DNA of 64,000 nt from Cypionkella sp. (GTDB lineage Bacteria; Pseudomonadota; Alphaproteobacteria; Rhodobacterales; Rhodobacteraceae): positions 1-64,000 of the forward strand of contig NZ_JAQGKQ010000093.1 in NCBI RefSeq assembly GCF_028290025.1, in the 5' to 3' direction. The translations under genes were made by a program, and so were the position numbers. Positions 54,189 through 62,570 of the stretch are shown piece after piece (within the stretch, counting starts at the first letter, position 1; each line of letters starts with the position of its first letter). Under the pieces are notes generated by a model that saw nothing but the letters and a program-made list of their open reading frames with translations, was not told where the DNA came from and searched no databases.

Positions 54189-54904
54189 TCGAACAACTCG
54201 GTCAACCGCAGCATGGCAGCGCTTACCCGTCCCGGATCTGTGCCGCGGATTACCAGATTCGTTCCGAAGCTTCCATTTTGCGTGAACGGATAGGACCCCA
54301 TCGAAAGGTCGGGGAATTGGGCAGCAAGAGCGCCAAAGTCCGCAGCAATCTCACCCTCACCACGCTGCACGCGCAAGGTTTGCGAAAGCAACGGTGGACC
54401 ACCGGTCAGCGTTGGCAGCACCGAGGCCAGCATCGCCTCAAATATCTTTGGCACTCCGGCCATGACATGCACATTGTTCAGGCTGAAACCCGGCGCAATC
54501 GAGACTGGGTTGTCAATCAGGGCGGCGCCATCGGGTATGCGCGCCATACGCTGCCGTGCCTCGTTAAACGGCATGTTCTGTCGTTCATAATGTGCGCTCA
54601 TCAGCGCCATGGCATCTGCGCGGTGGGTGATCGCCACGCCGAACGCCGCCGCAATCGCATCGGCGGTGATGTCATCGTGGGTCGGGCCAATGCCGCCAGA
54701 GGTGAACAGATGGTCATACTTGTTAGATAAAGCCTGCACGGCCTCGACAATCTCGGCGTGATCATCCGCCACCACCCGCGCTTCTGCCAAGGTGATGCCA
54801 TGCTTGGTCAGCTCGCAGGCAATGTAGTGCAGATTCGAATCGCGAGTGCGTCCCGACAAGATCTCGTCACCGATCACCAGCATGGCGGCGGTTGGGTTGG
54901 GCAT
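54185..54904 (-). CDS. Molybdopterin-binding protein, CinA N-terminal type
   Basis: 240 residues from ATG 54904, with a perfect AAGGAG ribosome-binding site; the open frame runs 38 codons further upstream without family character. The MoCF fold is seen in MLVIGDEILSGRTRDSNLHY and HLFTSGGIGPTHDDITADAI. It corresponds to the N-terminal domain of CinA without the C-terminal amidase, the common short form in Alphaproteobacteria. Such proteins may hydrolyse ADP-ribose or related nucleotides; the exact role here is unproven. Confidence 0.88.
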   Translation of the reverse strand: MPNPTAAMLVIGDEILSGRTRDSNLHYIACELTKHGITLAEARVVADDHAEIVEAVQALSNKYDHLFTSGGIGPTHDDITADAIAAAFGVAITHRADAMALMSAHYERQNMPFNEARQRMARIPDGAALIDNPVSIAPGFSLNNVHVMAGVPKIFEAMLASVLPTLTGGPPLLSQTLRVQRGEGEIAADFGALAAQFPDLSMGSYPFTQNGSFGTNLVIRGTDPGRVSAAMLRLTELFE

Positions 54905-55050
54905 GAGGTACTCCTTTTCGAATTTCTCAAATATAGGTCTAAGCGAGGTGATCAACCAGCTTTGTATCGACACAGCTGACATAGCCCGCACTGACCCTCT
55001 GGCAAAGCCGCTTTGCATGGCTTATTTAAAGCCAAACCGGAGGATAACCC

Positions 55051-55860
55051 GTGGAAGACATCCGTGGCCGCGTGACCAAAAACGGCATTCGCATCTACGA
55101 AGACGCGGATTTCGCAGGAATGCGAGCCGCTGGGCGCTGTGCCGCCGAAATTCTTGATATGGTCGCGCAATATGTAAGGCCCGGCGTAACAACAGCCTTG
55201 CTCGACGACTTTATCCGGGAGGAGATTGAGCGGCGCGGTGTGGTATCGGCCACCATTGGTTACAAGGGCTATCAGCATGCGTCGTGCATTAGTGTTAACC
55301 ATGTCGTGTGCCATGGTATTCCGGGAGCCAAGATATTGGCGGATGGAGATATCCTCAACGTTGACGTGACGGTGATTGTTGATGGTTGGTTTGGCGATAC
55401 CAGCCGTATGTATGTTGCAGGTTCTGTGCCGCGCAAAGCTGAACGGCTTATTGAAGTGACTGTCGAATCGCTGATGCGCGGCATCGCAGCGGCAAAGCCG
55501 GGCAATACTTTCGGCGACATTGGTTATGCTATTCAAAGTTTTGTCGAAGCAAATCGCATGTCAGTCGTGCGGGATTTCTGCGGGCATGGGCTGGGGCGGG
55601 TATTCCACGCTCCGCCAAATGTGCTGCATTACGGGCGTCCAGGCACCGGTGCGGTGTTGGAAGAAGGCATGATTTTTACCATAGAGCCGATGGTTAATTT
55701 GGGCCGCCCCGAAACCAAGGTGCTGGCCGATGATTGGACCGCTGTGACGCGCGACAAATCGCTTTCGGCGCAATTTGAACATTCGGTCGGGATCACGGCG
55801 ACGGGCTGTGAAATTTTTACGTTGTCGCCGGCCGGGAAGTTTCACCCCACTTGGAGCTAA
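55051..55860 (+). CDS. map: Type I methionine aminopeptidase
   Basis: 269 residues from GTG 55051 with a GGAGG ribosome-binding site. The five metal ligands are visible: the two aspartates in DGDILNVDVTVIVDGWFGDTS, the histidine in CGHGLGRVFH, and the glutamates in TIEPMV and QFEHSVGIT. The substrate-binding histidine is in CHGIPG. It removes the initiator methionine from nascent proteins. Its stop overlaps that of the convergent HAD gene by 4 bases. Confidence 0.96.
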   Translation: MEDIRGRVTKNGIRIYEDADFAGMRAAGRCAAEILDMVAQYVRPGVTTALLDDFIREEIERRGVVSATIGYKGYQHASCISVNHVVCHGIPGAKILADGDILNVDVTVIVDGWFGDTSRMYVAGSVPRKAERLIEVTVESLMRGIAAAKPGNTFGDIGYAIQSFVEANRMSVVRDFCGHGLGRVFHAPPNVLHYGRPGTGAVLEEGMIFTIEPMVNLGRPETKVLADDWTAVTRDKSLSAQFEHSVGITATGCEIFTLSPAGKFHPTWS

Positions 55861-56495
55861 ACGCCCAATAGACGGGGTAAATCCTTCATGTCGTTGAAAA
55901 CAACTGCGCCCTCGGCAGCAAGATTGACATTACCAAGTGGTGCATAACCCATGCAGCGCATTCCCGCAGCTTTGGCGGCGCGCGCACCTGTTGGGCTGTC
56001 TTCGATTACCACGCATGTGCTCGGATCGACGCCTAGTGCTGCCGCGGCGTGCAGATAAAGATCCGGTGCTGGCTTTGGTTTGCCGAGACTTTGGCCGGAG
56101 TATAGGCCCTTGAACCGTGTAATCAGCCCATGCTGCCCGAGGGTAATTTGCATTTTCTCAGCGGATCCATTGGAGCCCATGGCAAACGGAATTCCTGCCG
56201 CATCCAACGCATCAAGCACTGGCAAAATGCCCTGCACCAGTGGCGTGCCCAGCCGCAGTTTGGCGTAAAGCCGGTCGTAAAAAGCGTCGCACCATCCTAT
56301 CGGAAGTTTTGCGCCCATTGCGTTCGCTTTGTCGCGCAAGCCCTGCAAGGTCATGCCCAGAAAGGTGTGATGCAATGCGTCTGGTTGCATCGGCAGATTG
56401 TGCTGGGCGAGTTCCTCGGCCAGCAATTCAAACAGCAACGGTTCGCTGTCGACGACCACACCGTCACAATCAAAAATCACAGCGCTAAGGATCAT
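55857..56495 (-). CDS. HAD-family phosphatase/phosphomutase
   Basis: 212 residues. The nucleophile motif VIFDCDGVVVDSEPLL begins the chain. Motif II is in FAMGSNGS, the motif III lysine in GKPKPAPDLYL, and motif IV in VVIEDSPTGARAAKAAGMR. It resembles beta-phosphoglucomutase/phosphoglycolate-type phosphatases with a helical cap. The physiological phosphoester is not evident. Its start overlaps the rsmD stop by 4 bases, so the two are co-translated. Confidence 0.9.
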   Translation of the reverse strand: MILSAVIFDCDGVVVDSEPLLFELLAEELAQHNLPMQPDALHHTFLGMTLQGLRDKANAMGAKLPIGWCDAFYDRLYAKLRLGTPLVQGILPVLDALDAAGIPFAMGSNGSAEKMQITLGQHGLITRFKGLYSGQSLGKPKPAPDLYLHAAAALGVDPSTCVVIEDSPTGARAAKAAGMRCMGYAPLGNVNLAAEGAVVFNDMKDLPRLLGV

Positions 56496-57049
56496 GCGGG
56501 GGCCTTCAAAATGGTCACGAGAGTGTCACCGTATCTGCGCTTATCAAGTTGCTCAAATCCGGGTGGGGCTTTTGGTGGTACGCTTTCTTCCCATATAACA
56601 AGCGCTTCCGGCGCTAGCCACGTCGAAAGTGCCATCAAAGCTGCCTCTCCCATCGCTTTGCCATAGGGCGGGTCGAGAAAGATGACATCAAACGCAGCGC
56701 CGGGATTGAGGCCGGGATTACTGGCATCGCGCCGCAAAATTTCGCAAGCGTTTTCCGCTCGCATCAGCGCGATATTCCGCTTTAGCAAAGCTGTCGCGGC
56801 AGCGCCGTTCTCGATGAAGACAGCCTCGGTTGCACCTCTTGAAAGCGCCTCCAGGCCCAGAGCGCCGGTGCCTGCAAACACGTCCAGAATTCGCGCGCCA
56901 TTCAGCGGATTGCCGTAGCCGCCATTGATCAGCAGGTTAAATATGGCCTCACGCACACGGTCCGACGTGGGGCGAAGATGCGCCTGAGCGTCACCAGCCC
57001 CGACCGGAGAAAGATGCAGCCCGCGTGCGGTGCCGCCAATGATCCTCAT
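56492..57049 (-). CDS. rsmD: 16S rRNA (guanine966-N2)-methyltransferase RsmD
   Basis: 185 residues. The start MRIIGGTARGLHLSPVG and RPTSDRVREAIFNLL is characteristic. The SAM-binding motif is RILDVFAGTGALGLEALSRG, and the catalytic motif is DPPYG in VIFLDPPYGKAM. It methylates G966 of 16S rRNA during small subunit assembly. It overlaps both neighbours by 4 bases (oxidoreductase upstream, HAD downstream), forming a tight three-gene unit. Confidence 0.95.
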   Translation of the reverse strand: MRIIGGTARGLHLSPVGAGDAQAHLRPTSDRVREAIFNLLINGGYGNPLNGARILDVFAGTGALGLEALSRGATEAVFIENGAAATALLKRNIALMRAENACEILRRDASNPGLNPGAAFDVIFLDPPYGKAMGEAALMALSTWLAPEALVIWEESVPPKAPPGFEQLDKRRYGDTLVTILKAPA

Positions 57050-58254
57050 GCTTTCAGCAGGGATTTCATATCGGTCAACGGGTCTTGTAACGCAGCTTTG
57101 GCGGGCGATTTGCCGTTCTCTATCAGGCGCTTACCCACCATATAGGCCCGCGGATCGTTCATTGCGTCAACGGCTAGCAAGGTGTTTCCCAAGAAATACC
57201 AGAAGCTGACGCTGTCACCATCCGGGCCGCGCGTGACGATGTTGTCGTAGCCCACATTTAGCCCCGCGATCTGCAGTTTGCATTCATACTGATCCGACCA
57301 AAACCATGGCTGGGCATCGTAAACCACGTTCGCACCCATGATGTTTTCCGCGACGGTTTCGGCTTGGTGGATCGCATTGCCCACTGACTCCAACCGCCAG
57401 CGCCCGCCTTTGTGCGGAAAACTGGCACAATCGCCAGCAGACCAGATATGCGGGTCAGAGGTGCGGCCAAATTCATCAGTTTTGATGCCGTTATCAATCG
57501 CCAGACCCGCAGCTTCGGCCAAACCTGTGCCAGGAAGAATCCCTACGCCCGCGATGATGAAATCGGCGGCAAGTTCAGTGCCATCGCTGAGCCGGACGCC
57601 AGAGGCACGATGTTCGCCCAAAATCCGCTCCAATCCAGTGGACTCGAGGATTTTCACGCCATGTGCTTTGTGCAGCGCCCGGAAGTAATCACTGGTTTCA
57701 GGGGAAGCCACCCGTTGTAGAATACGCGGTGCCATTTCGACAACGGTCACATCCAACCCAAGTTTCGCCGCCACGGCCGCTGCTTCCAGCCCAATATATC
57801 CGCCGCCAACGACGACCAAACGCCGCCCCGCCACGAATTCAACTTTCATAGCGTCGACGTCTGCCAAGCTGCGAACGGTGTGAATTCCTGCAAGATCGCC
57901 GCCGATATTGGTGGGCAAACGCCGTGGATAAGATCCGGTGGTCAGCACCAGTTCATCATAAGAAATCACGTCATTGCCGATCATCACCTTGCGGGTGATA
58001 GGCTCAATCGCTGAAACTTTATGCCCTAATTTCAAGGTAATGCCATGTTCAGCGTAAAAATCATGGCCGCGCAGCCAGAGACGTTCTTCGTCCATTTCAC
58101 CCAACAGGTAGGCTTTTGACAATGGTGGACGTTGATAGGGCGGAGCGGTCTCATCGCCGATCAAAGTGATGTTTCCCTCATGCCCCAGCACGCGCAATTT
58201 TGCCACGAGCGCGGCCCCAGCCTGCCCGGCCCCAATTACTACGATGTCGGTCAT
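57046..58254 (-). CDS. FAD-dependent ferredoxin reductase-like oxidoreductase
   Basis: 402 residues from ATG 58254 (GAGGAAG ribosome-binding site); the frame is open for 79 further codons upstream, but the FAD motif starts at MTDIVVIGAGQAGAALVAKL. The NAD-binding motif is RRLVVVGGGYIGLEAAAVAA, and the second FAD motif is SAGDCASFPHKGG. The C-terminal domain (WFWSDQYECKLQIAGLNVGY) is the reductase C domain of rubredoxin/putidaredoxin-type reductases. It should pass electrons from NAD(P)H to a ferredoxin; no ferredoxin or P450 gene is adjacent. Confidence 0.9.
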   Translation of the reverse strand: MTDIVVIGAGQAGAALVAKLRVLGHEGNITLIGDETAPPYQRPPLSKAYLLGEMDEERLWLRGHDFYAEHGITLKLGHKVSAIEPITRKVMIGNDVISYDELVLTTGSYPRRLPTNIGGDLAGIHTVRSLADVDAMKVEFVAGRRLVVVGGGYIGLEAAAVAAKLGLDVTVVEMAPRILQRVASPETSDYFRALHKAHGVKILESTGLERILGEHRASGVRLSDGTELAADFIIAGVGILPGTGLAEAAGLAIDNGIKTDEFGRTSDPHIWSAGDCASFPHKGGRWRLESVGNAIHQAETVAENIMGANVVYDAQPWFWSDQYECKLQIAGLNVGYDNIVTRGPDGDSVSFWYFLGNTLLAVDAMNDPRAYMVGKRLIENGKSPAKAALQDPLTDMKSLLKA

Positions 58255-58332
58255 GCGCACTTCCTCTGGTCGAATGTTCGCGCGGACCCTATATCCCGCA
58301 GGACGGGTAATGCAACGCAAGAGGGATAGAGT

Positions 58333-58821
58333 ATGACGATTTCTGTTGGAACCAAACTGCCGGATGCAACTTTGCAAGTGATGGGCGGAAATGGGCCGGA
58401 GGCTGTATCGCTTGCTAGCAAGCTCGCAGGGCGCAACGTGGTGATTTTTGCTCTGCCGGGCGCTTACACCAGCACTTGTACCACTGCGCATGTGCCAAGC
58501 TTCATTCGTACCCGCGAAAAACTCTCAGCCAAAGGCGTGGACGAGGTGATCTGCATTTCCGTCAACGATGCCTTCGTTATGAAAGCATGGGGAGACGCGA
58601 CGGGGGCCAGTGCCGCTGGCATCACCATGGCGGCTGATGTCGATGCCAGCTTCACCAAAGCAGTGGGGATGGAGTTCTCTGCCCCCGCAGTCGGGTTCTT
58701 TGACCGCTCAAAACGCTACGCGCTTTATGCGGTTGACGGCGTTGTGAAAGTCCTGAACGTCGAACAACCGGGCGGAGGCTGCGAAATCTCGGGTGGCGAA
58801 GCTATGCTCGCGGCAATCTGA
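58333..58821 (+). CDS. Peroxiredoxin, Prx5 type
   Basis: 162 residues. The peroxidatic cysteine lies in PGAYTSTCTTAHVPSF, the Prx5 variant of the TxxC motif. The fold continues VDEVICISVNDAFVMKAW and ends with GGCEISGGEAMLAAI, whose cysteine may resolve the disulfide. It reduces hydrogen peroxide and alkyl hydroperoxides using glutathione/glutaredoxin or thioredoxin. It is divergent from the ferredoxin reductase-like gene, about 80 bases apart. Confidence 0.92.
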   Translation: MTISVGTKLPDATLQVMGGNGPEAVSLASKLAGRNVVIFALPGAYTSTCTTAHVPSFIRTREKLSAKGVDEVICISVNDAFVMKAWGDATGASAAGITMAADVDASFTKAVGMEFSAPAVGFFDRSKRYALYAVDGVVKVLNVEQPGGGCEISGGEAMLAAI

Positions 58822-58871
58822 ATAATTTGTGACTCTGCCTTCGCTCAATCTGATGACAGAGTCACAATCAA

Positions 58872-59237
58872 CTATCCGATGCGGTTTCTGTGCGCTTCGC
58901 ACAAACAAGAAATTGGCTCGGAATGATCGCGCGCCACAGCAGCATCGCCAGCCGCCTTGTCCATTTGCTTCGCCAAATTCAGGTCCAAAATTGACAGACC
59001 GTTGCAATCATGCGTGATCAAGGTGACGTCCACTATATTGTATTTATTTGACCACTCCGGGTGATGGTTCAGTTTTTCAGCAGCCAAAGCGGCGCGAGAC
59101 ATAAAACCCCACGCTTCCGAAAAGCTCTTAAACTTCCATATTTTGCGGATAGCATCTCTGCCCGACACCGCACCCCATCCGGTTTCACCTAAAGCGGGTA
59201 ACGCGGCACGTTCTTCAGAATTGAGCAAGTCGGCCAT
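58872..59237 (-). CDS. phhB: Pterin-4-alpha-carbinolamine dehydratase
   Basis: 121 residues from ATG 59237, which shares one base with the GST stop (TGATG). The family motif [20 protein letters not shown], then [16 protein letters not shown], contains the catalytic histidines. The C-terminal 30 residues ([20 protein letters not shown]) exceed the usual length and look unconserved. It dehydrates 4a-hydroxytetrahydropterin. No phenylalanine hydroxylase is nearby; the enzyme also has a general role in pterin salvage. Confidence 0.9.
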   Translation of the reverse strand: MADLLNSEERAALPALGETGWGAVSGRDAIRKIWKFKSFSEAWGFMSRAALAAEKLNHHPEWSNKYNIVDVTLITHDCNGLSILDLNLAKQMDKAAGDAAVARDHSEPISCLCEAHRNRIG

Positions 59238-59842
59238 CAATTTTCCTTTGCCAAAAGTGCGTCGCAGAGTGCGTTAGCGCCTATATACGCAGGGCGTTGC
59301 TTTAGACGCGCCCAATAGTCAGAAAACACTGGACGCGGCTCGATAGTGTTAAAGCTCATGCCAAAACCGATCAGTGAACCTACGTACACATCGGCAGCGG
59401 AAAAGCTGTCGCCGCAGATATAGGTAGCCTTTTCAAGTTGATTGGCCAGCACATCGCAGACCGCCGATAGGCTACCATAGCCCACCATGCCGCGACGTTC
59501 TGGCGGTACCTCAACGCCCAATGCCTTGTTGGTGACGGCAGCATCTACTGGACCCGCGCCGAAAAACATCCAGCGGTAAAAGGCGGCCCGATTGGTAGGC
59601 ATCAACCCCGCCTCGGGAAAGGCATCTGCCAGATATGTCACAATCGCAGCGCCTTCGGTGATCACCTGACCGTCGTGGACGAGCGCAGGAACTTTGCCCA
59701 TTGGATTGATCGCCAGATATTCCGGAGCCTTCATTGTCGTGCCGTATTCGAGCACGCGTGTCTCGTAAGGCTGTCCAACTTCTTCTAGCATCCAATGCGA
59801 AATGCGCGCTCGGCTCTGCGGGTTGGTATAAAATATAAGCAT
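59237..59842 (-). CDS. Glutathione S-transferase
   Basis: 201 residues. The thioredoxin-like N-terminal domain ([20 protein letters not shown]) contains the glutathione-site loop [20 protein letters not shown]. The C-terminal helical domain has [20 protein letters not shown] with the N-capping motif. It belongs to the large beta/Nu-like group. The substrate cannot be inferred. Its stop overlaps the dehydratase start, and it follows the FemAB-like gene by one base, so three genes are co-transcribed. Confidence 0.9.
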   Translation of the reverse strand: MLIFYTNPQSRARISHWMLEEVGQPYETRVLEYGTTMKAPEYLAINPMGKVPALVHDGQVITEGAAIVTYLADAFPEAGLMPTNRAAFYRWMFFGAGPVDAAVTNKALGVEVPPERRGMVGYGSLSAVCDVLANQLEKATYICGDSFSAADVYVGSLIGFGMSFNTIEPRPVFSDYWARLKQRPAYIGANALCDALLAKEN

Positions 59843-59843
59843 G

Positions 59844-60989
59844 TTAACCCTCGGATGACACGTGGCGGAATGGGCCGTAAGCGGTCAGCACTTCAATTTC
59901 TTCGCCAACTGCGCGGCGTTCTTCAACAAGATACCTTTCCACCGCTCTCCGAAAAGCCGGATCTGCGATGTAGTGCAGCGAGTGCACTGGCATCGGCAAA
60001 TAACCGCGCGCGAGTTTATGTTCGCCCTGTGCGCCCGCCTCGACCCGACTAAGGCCATGGCTTATCGCCCAGTCGATTGCCTGATAATAGCATAACTCAA
60101 AATGCAGGCAGGGGTGATCTTCAACGCAGCCCCAATAGCGGCCGTAAAGCGTGTCACGGCCGATGAAGTTTAACGCCCCGGCAACCGGAGTTTCGCCGCG
60201 AAATGCCATAACCAGCAGCACGTCGTCGCGCATCGTGGCCTGCACCTCATCGAAGAAAGCGCGCGTCAGATAGGGGGTTCCCCATTTGCGGCTGCCAGTG
60301 TCCTGATAAAACCTCCAGAACGCATCCCAATGGGCGGGCTCGATCTGCTCGCCAGTCAGGTTGCGCATCATTAAGCCGCTTGCGCGCGCTGTCTCGCGTT
60401 CCTTGCGGATCATCTTGCGCTTGCGGCTAGACAGATCAGCGAGGAAATCGTCGAACGCCGCGTAACCGCGATTCTCCCAATGGAATTGCTGCGTAATCCG
60501 GTGCAACAATCCATGCTTGCCCGCCAGAGATTCCGCCTCATCTTCTGTGCAAAAGGTGATGTGCAGGCTGGATATCTTGTTTTGTTCTACCAAGCCAATC
60601 GCAGCATCGAGCAGCGTCCCTCGCAGGTTGGGGTCGCCGAGAAAGCGCCGCCCCGAGGCTGGAGTGAATGGTACCGCGGCTTGCAGTTTGGGGTAATACT
60701 GCCCGCCCGACCGCTCCAATGCCTCTGCCCAGCCGTGATCGAAAATATACTCGCCCTGGCTGTGGGACTTGACATAGAGCGGCAGCGCGGCGACGGGGTC
60801 GGTATCTCGCAAGATCAGCGGGCGGGGCAGCCAGCCGGTGCCTTTGCCGGTAGAATGAGAGCGGTCCAGCGCTGACAAAAACCGGTGCGTGGTGAACGGG
60901 TCGATTGGGCGACCAGCTTCGGGACAGGCGAGTCTATCCCACTCGGCGGCGCTCAGGTCGGACATGCCGTTAAGAAGCTCTGCTTGCAT
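59844..60989 (-). CDS. FemAB-like GNAT protein (DUF482/PF04339 type)
   Basis: 381 residues from ATG 60989 (AGGCGG upstream); the frame runs 28 codons further without family character. The features are RPLILRDTDPVAALPLYVKS, DHGWAEALERSGGQYYPKLQ, AAVPFTPASGRRFL and, in the C-terminal GNAT-like domain, EAGAQGEHKLARGYLP. These are typical of the PF04339 family annotated as peptidoglycan-biosynthesis FemAB-like proteins. Its biochemical activity is not established. It is the first gene of the unit with the GST and pterin dehydratase. Confidence 0.85.
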   Translation of the reverse strand: MQAELLNGMSDLSAAEWDRLACPEAGRPIDPFTTHRFLSALDRSHSTGKGTGWLPRPLILRDTDPVAALPLYVKSHSQGEYIFDHGWAEALERSGGQYYPKLQAAVPFTPASGRRFLGDPNLRGTLLDAAIGLVEQNKISSLHITFCTEDEAESLAGKHGLLHRITQQFHWENRGYAAFDDFLADLSSRKRKMIRKERETARASGLMMRNLTGEQIEPAHWDAFWRFYQDTGSRKWGTPYLTRAFFDEVQATMRDDVLLVMAFRGETPVAGALNFIGRDTLYGRYWGCVEDHPCLHFELCYYQAIDWAISHGLSRVEAGAQGEHKLARGYLPMPVHSLHYIADPAFRRAVERYLVEERRAVGEEIEVLTAYGPFRHVSSEG

Positions 60990-61079
60990 GGTCCGCCTAT
61001 TTTGGGTTTGGTGCAGGCCATTTCGCCTCTGCGCCACGGTATTTCTGCTGTGGTGAAGATGGTCTAACGGCAAGCTTCG

Positions 61080-61850
61080 TCAAGCTGATCGGGCCGCCGG
61101 ATAACTTTCAAAGGTGATATTCTGCGCAATTTTACGGGCCTCAACCTCTGCCTGCACGCTGCGGATAGTCCAGCACAGAATAGACGCATCTTGGCTTTTT
61201 AACTCTGCGACGCGAGGGCGGGCGAGATCTGCGGCTTCGTGGCTGATGAAACTGGAAAGGGTGCTCTCGTAGTCTGCGATTTCGCGCAGGTGGTCGCAGG
61301 TTGCGGGCGAGAGGGGGGCCCAGTTTGCGGGATCATAGGCTGAGGTGGTGATGCCGCGAGGGACTTTCGGGGCGAGTCGGACCATGTGAGCGACAGAGTT
61401 CGGATTGAACGACATAACCGCGACGGGGCCGTTGTAGCTATTTAGCAGGGCGGCGGCGGCGGTTTCAAGACGCCCGTCGGTGTGCGACATCGTATCGGTC
61501 TGATCTTTGATCTCAATCAGCAGCGGGGTGCGACCTGCGACGAGGTCGAGAATCTCTTGCAGCGTGGGTATCGTTTCGTCGCTGTCGCGCAGTTTTGTCT
61601 GTCCGAGGTTGGCAGCGGTCTGGTGTTTGATCAGGCCGTTGGTGGTGGTGAGGCGATCCAATGACTCGTCATGGAAAACCATCGGGACGCCGTCGCTGGA
61701 CAGTTGCAAGTCGATCTCAATCCCGTAGCCCGCATCGATCGCGGCCGTGATCGCGGCGCGGGAGTTTTCCGGGCGGCCCAAGCTGCGATCATGGTAGGCG
61801 CGGTGGGCCAGCGGGGTGGTTAGGAAAGCGGAGGGCAGGGGGACGCGCAT
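61080..61850 (-). CDS. Glycerophosphodiester phosphodiesterase
   Basis: 256 residues from ATG 61850, sharing one base with the RidA stop. The catalytic start reads LAHRAYHDRSLGRPENSRAA, where most family members have AHRG. EIDLQLSSDGVPMVFHDESL contains the metal glutamate, aspartate and catalytic histidine, and LIEIKDQTD the second glutamate. No signal peptide is present, so it acts in the cytoplasm. It releases glycerol-3-phosphate from deacylated phospholipids. It is coupled to the RidA-family gene. Confidence 0.92.
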   Translation of the reverse strand: MRVPLPSAFLTTPLAHRAYHDRSLGRPENSRAAITAAIDAGYGIEIDLQLSSDGVPMVFHDESLDRLTTTNGLIKHQTAANLGQTKLRDSDETIPTLQEILDLVAGRTPLLIEIKDQTDTMSHTDGRLETAAAALLNSYNGPVAVMSFNPNSVAHMVRLAPKVPRGITTSAYDPANWAPLSPATCDHLREIADYESTLSSFISHEAADLARPRVAELKSQDASILCWTIRSVQAEVEARKIAQNITFESYPAARSA

Positions 61851-62311
61851 CAATTGATCTCGAAGATGCCTTCGATCTCGACAGCGACACCGAAGGGGAG
61901 GGAAGCGGCGGAGACGGCTGATCTTGCGTGGCGGCCTGCGTCGCCAAGAACGGCTACGAGGAAATCTGACGCGCCGTTAATGACTTTCGGTTGGTCGGTG
62001 AACTCTGGTGTGGAGTTGACGAAGCCGACCAGTTTCACCGCCCGAACCACGCGGGAAAGATCGCCGCCGCATGCCTTCTTCAGTTGGGCGAGCAGAGAGA
62101 TGGCGCAGGCTTTCGCGGCTTCGGCCCCGGCCTCGACAGTCACATCAGCCCCGAGTTTTCCTTTGATCAGGCCGCCCGATGTTTGGCTGATCTGGCCCGA
62201 GATATGAACCAGCGAGCCTACCTGCACGAACGGGACGTAGTTTGCAGCCGGGGCCGGGGCGTCGGGCAGGGTAACGTTGAGCTCGGCAAGGCGGGTTTCG
62301 ATGCTGGACAT
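61850..62311 (-). CDS. RidA-family protein
   Basis: 153 residues, the longer YjgH/TdcF-like variant of the family. Motifs include YVPFVQVGSLVHISGQISQT and RVVRAVKLVGFVNSTPEFTD, then QPKVINGASDFLVAVLG. It ends RSAVSAASLPFGVAVEIEGI, containing the conserved arginine and glutamate of the trimer interface site. RidA proteins hydrolyse reactive enamine/imine intermediates. It overlaps the phosphodiesterase gene by one base. Confidence 0.9.
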   Translation of the reverse strand: MSSIETRLAELNVTLPDAPAPAANYVPFVQVGSLVHISGQISQTSGGLIKGKLGADVTVEAGAEAAKACAISLLAQLKKACGGDLSRVVRAVKLVGFVNSTPEFTDQPKVINGASDFLVAVLGDAGRHARSAVSAASLPFGVAVEIEGIFEIN

Positions 62312-62477
62312 ATTCGGCTCCTGATCAGGTTTGGCGGCAGGCTACCTGTGGGCGCGGCTCGGGGCAAGCCTTGCGTGTCCACGTGTGGCGGAATTCTCAT
62401 CTGTTATAAATCAATGGGTTAGGGGGGTGCGCTTAAGCGAATTTTAACGATTGGCGCAATTTTCAAAGCCAGTTCAC

Positions 62478-62515
62478 CAAATGTCATCCTCTCCGCTTGA
62501 ATATCCCACCGGGGG
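62478..62515 (-). repeat. Extragenic sequence after hlyD, copy 2
   Basis: Related to the sequence at 6065-6102: both contain CAAAT, GTCATCCTCT and an AATATCC core followed by GGGGG. By eye about 30 of 38 positions agree after small gaps. Both lie downstream of an hlyD gene on the minus strand. Confidence 0.5.
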
Positions 62516-62538
62516 CCGGGGGTGTGAAACCCCCCGGC
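62515..62538 (-). terminator. GC-rich hairpin downstream of the second hlyD gene
   Basis: GCCGGGGG and CCCCCGGC form a perfect 8-bp stem around an 8-base loop, about 35 bases beyond the hlyD stop. There is no T-run. Such G/C hairpins next to an AATATCC motif are, from memory, common after Rhodobacteraceae genes. Confidence 0.5.
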
Positions 62539-62570
62539 ATTGGCAAAGTGAAGCGTCAGCTTGCTATTAC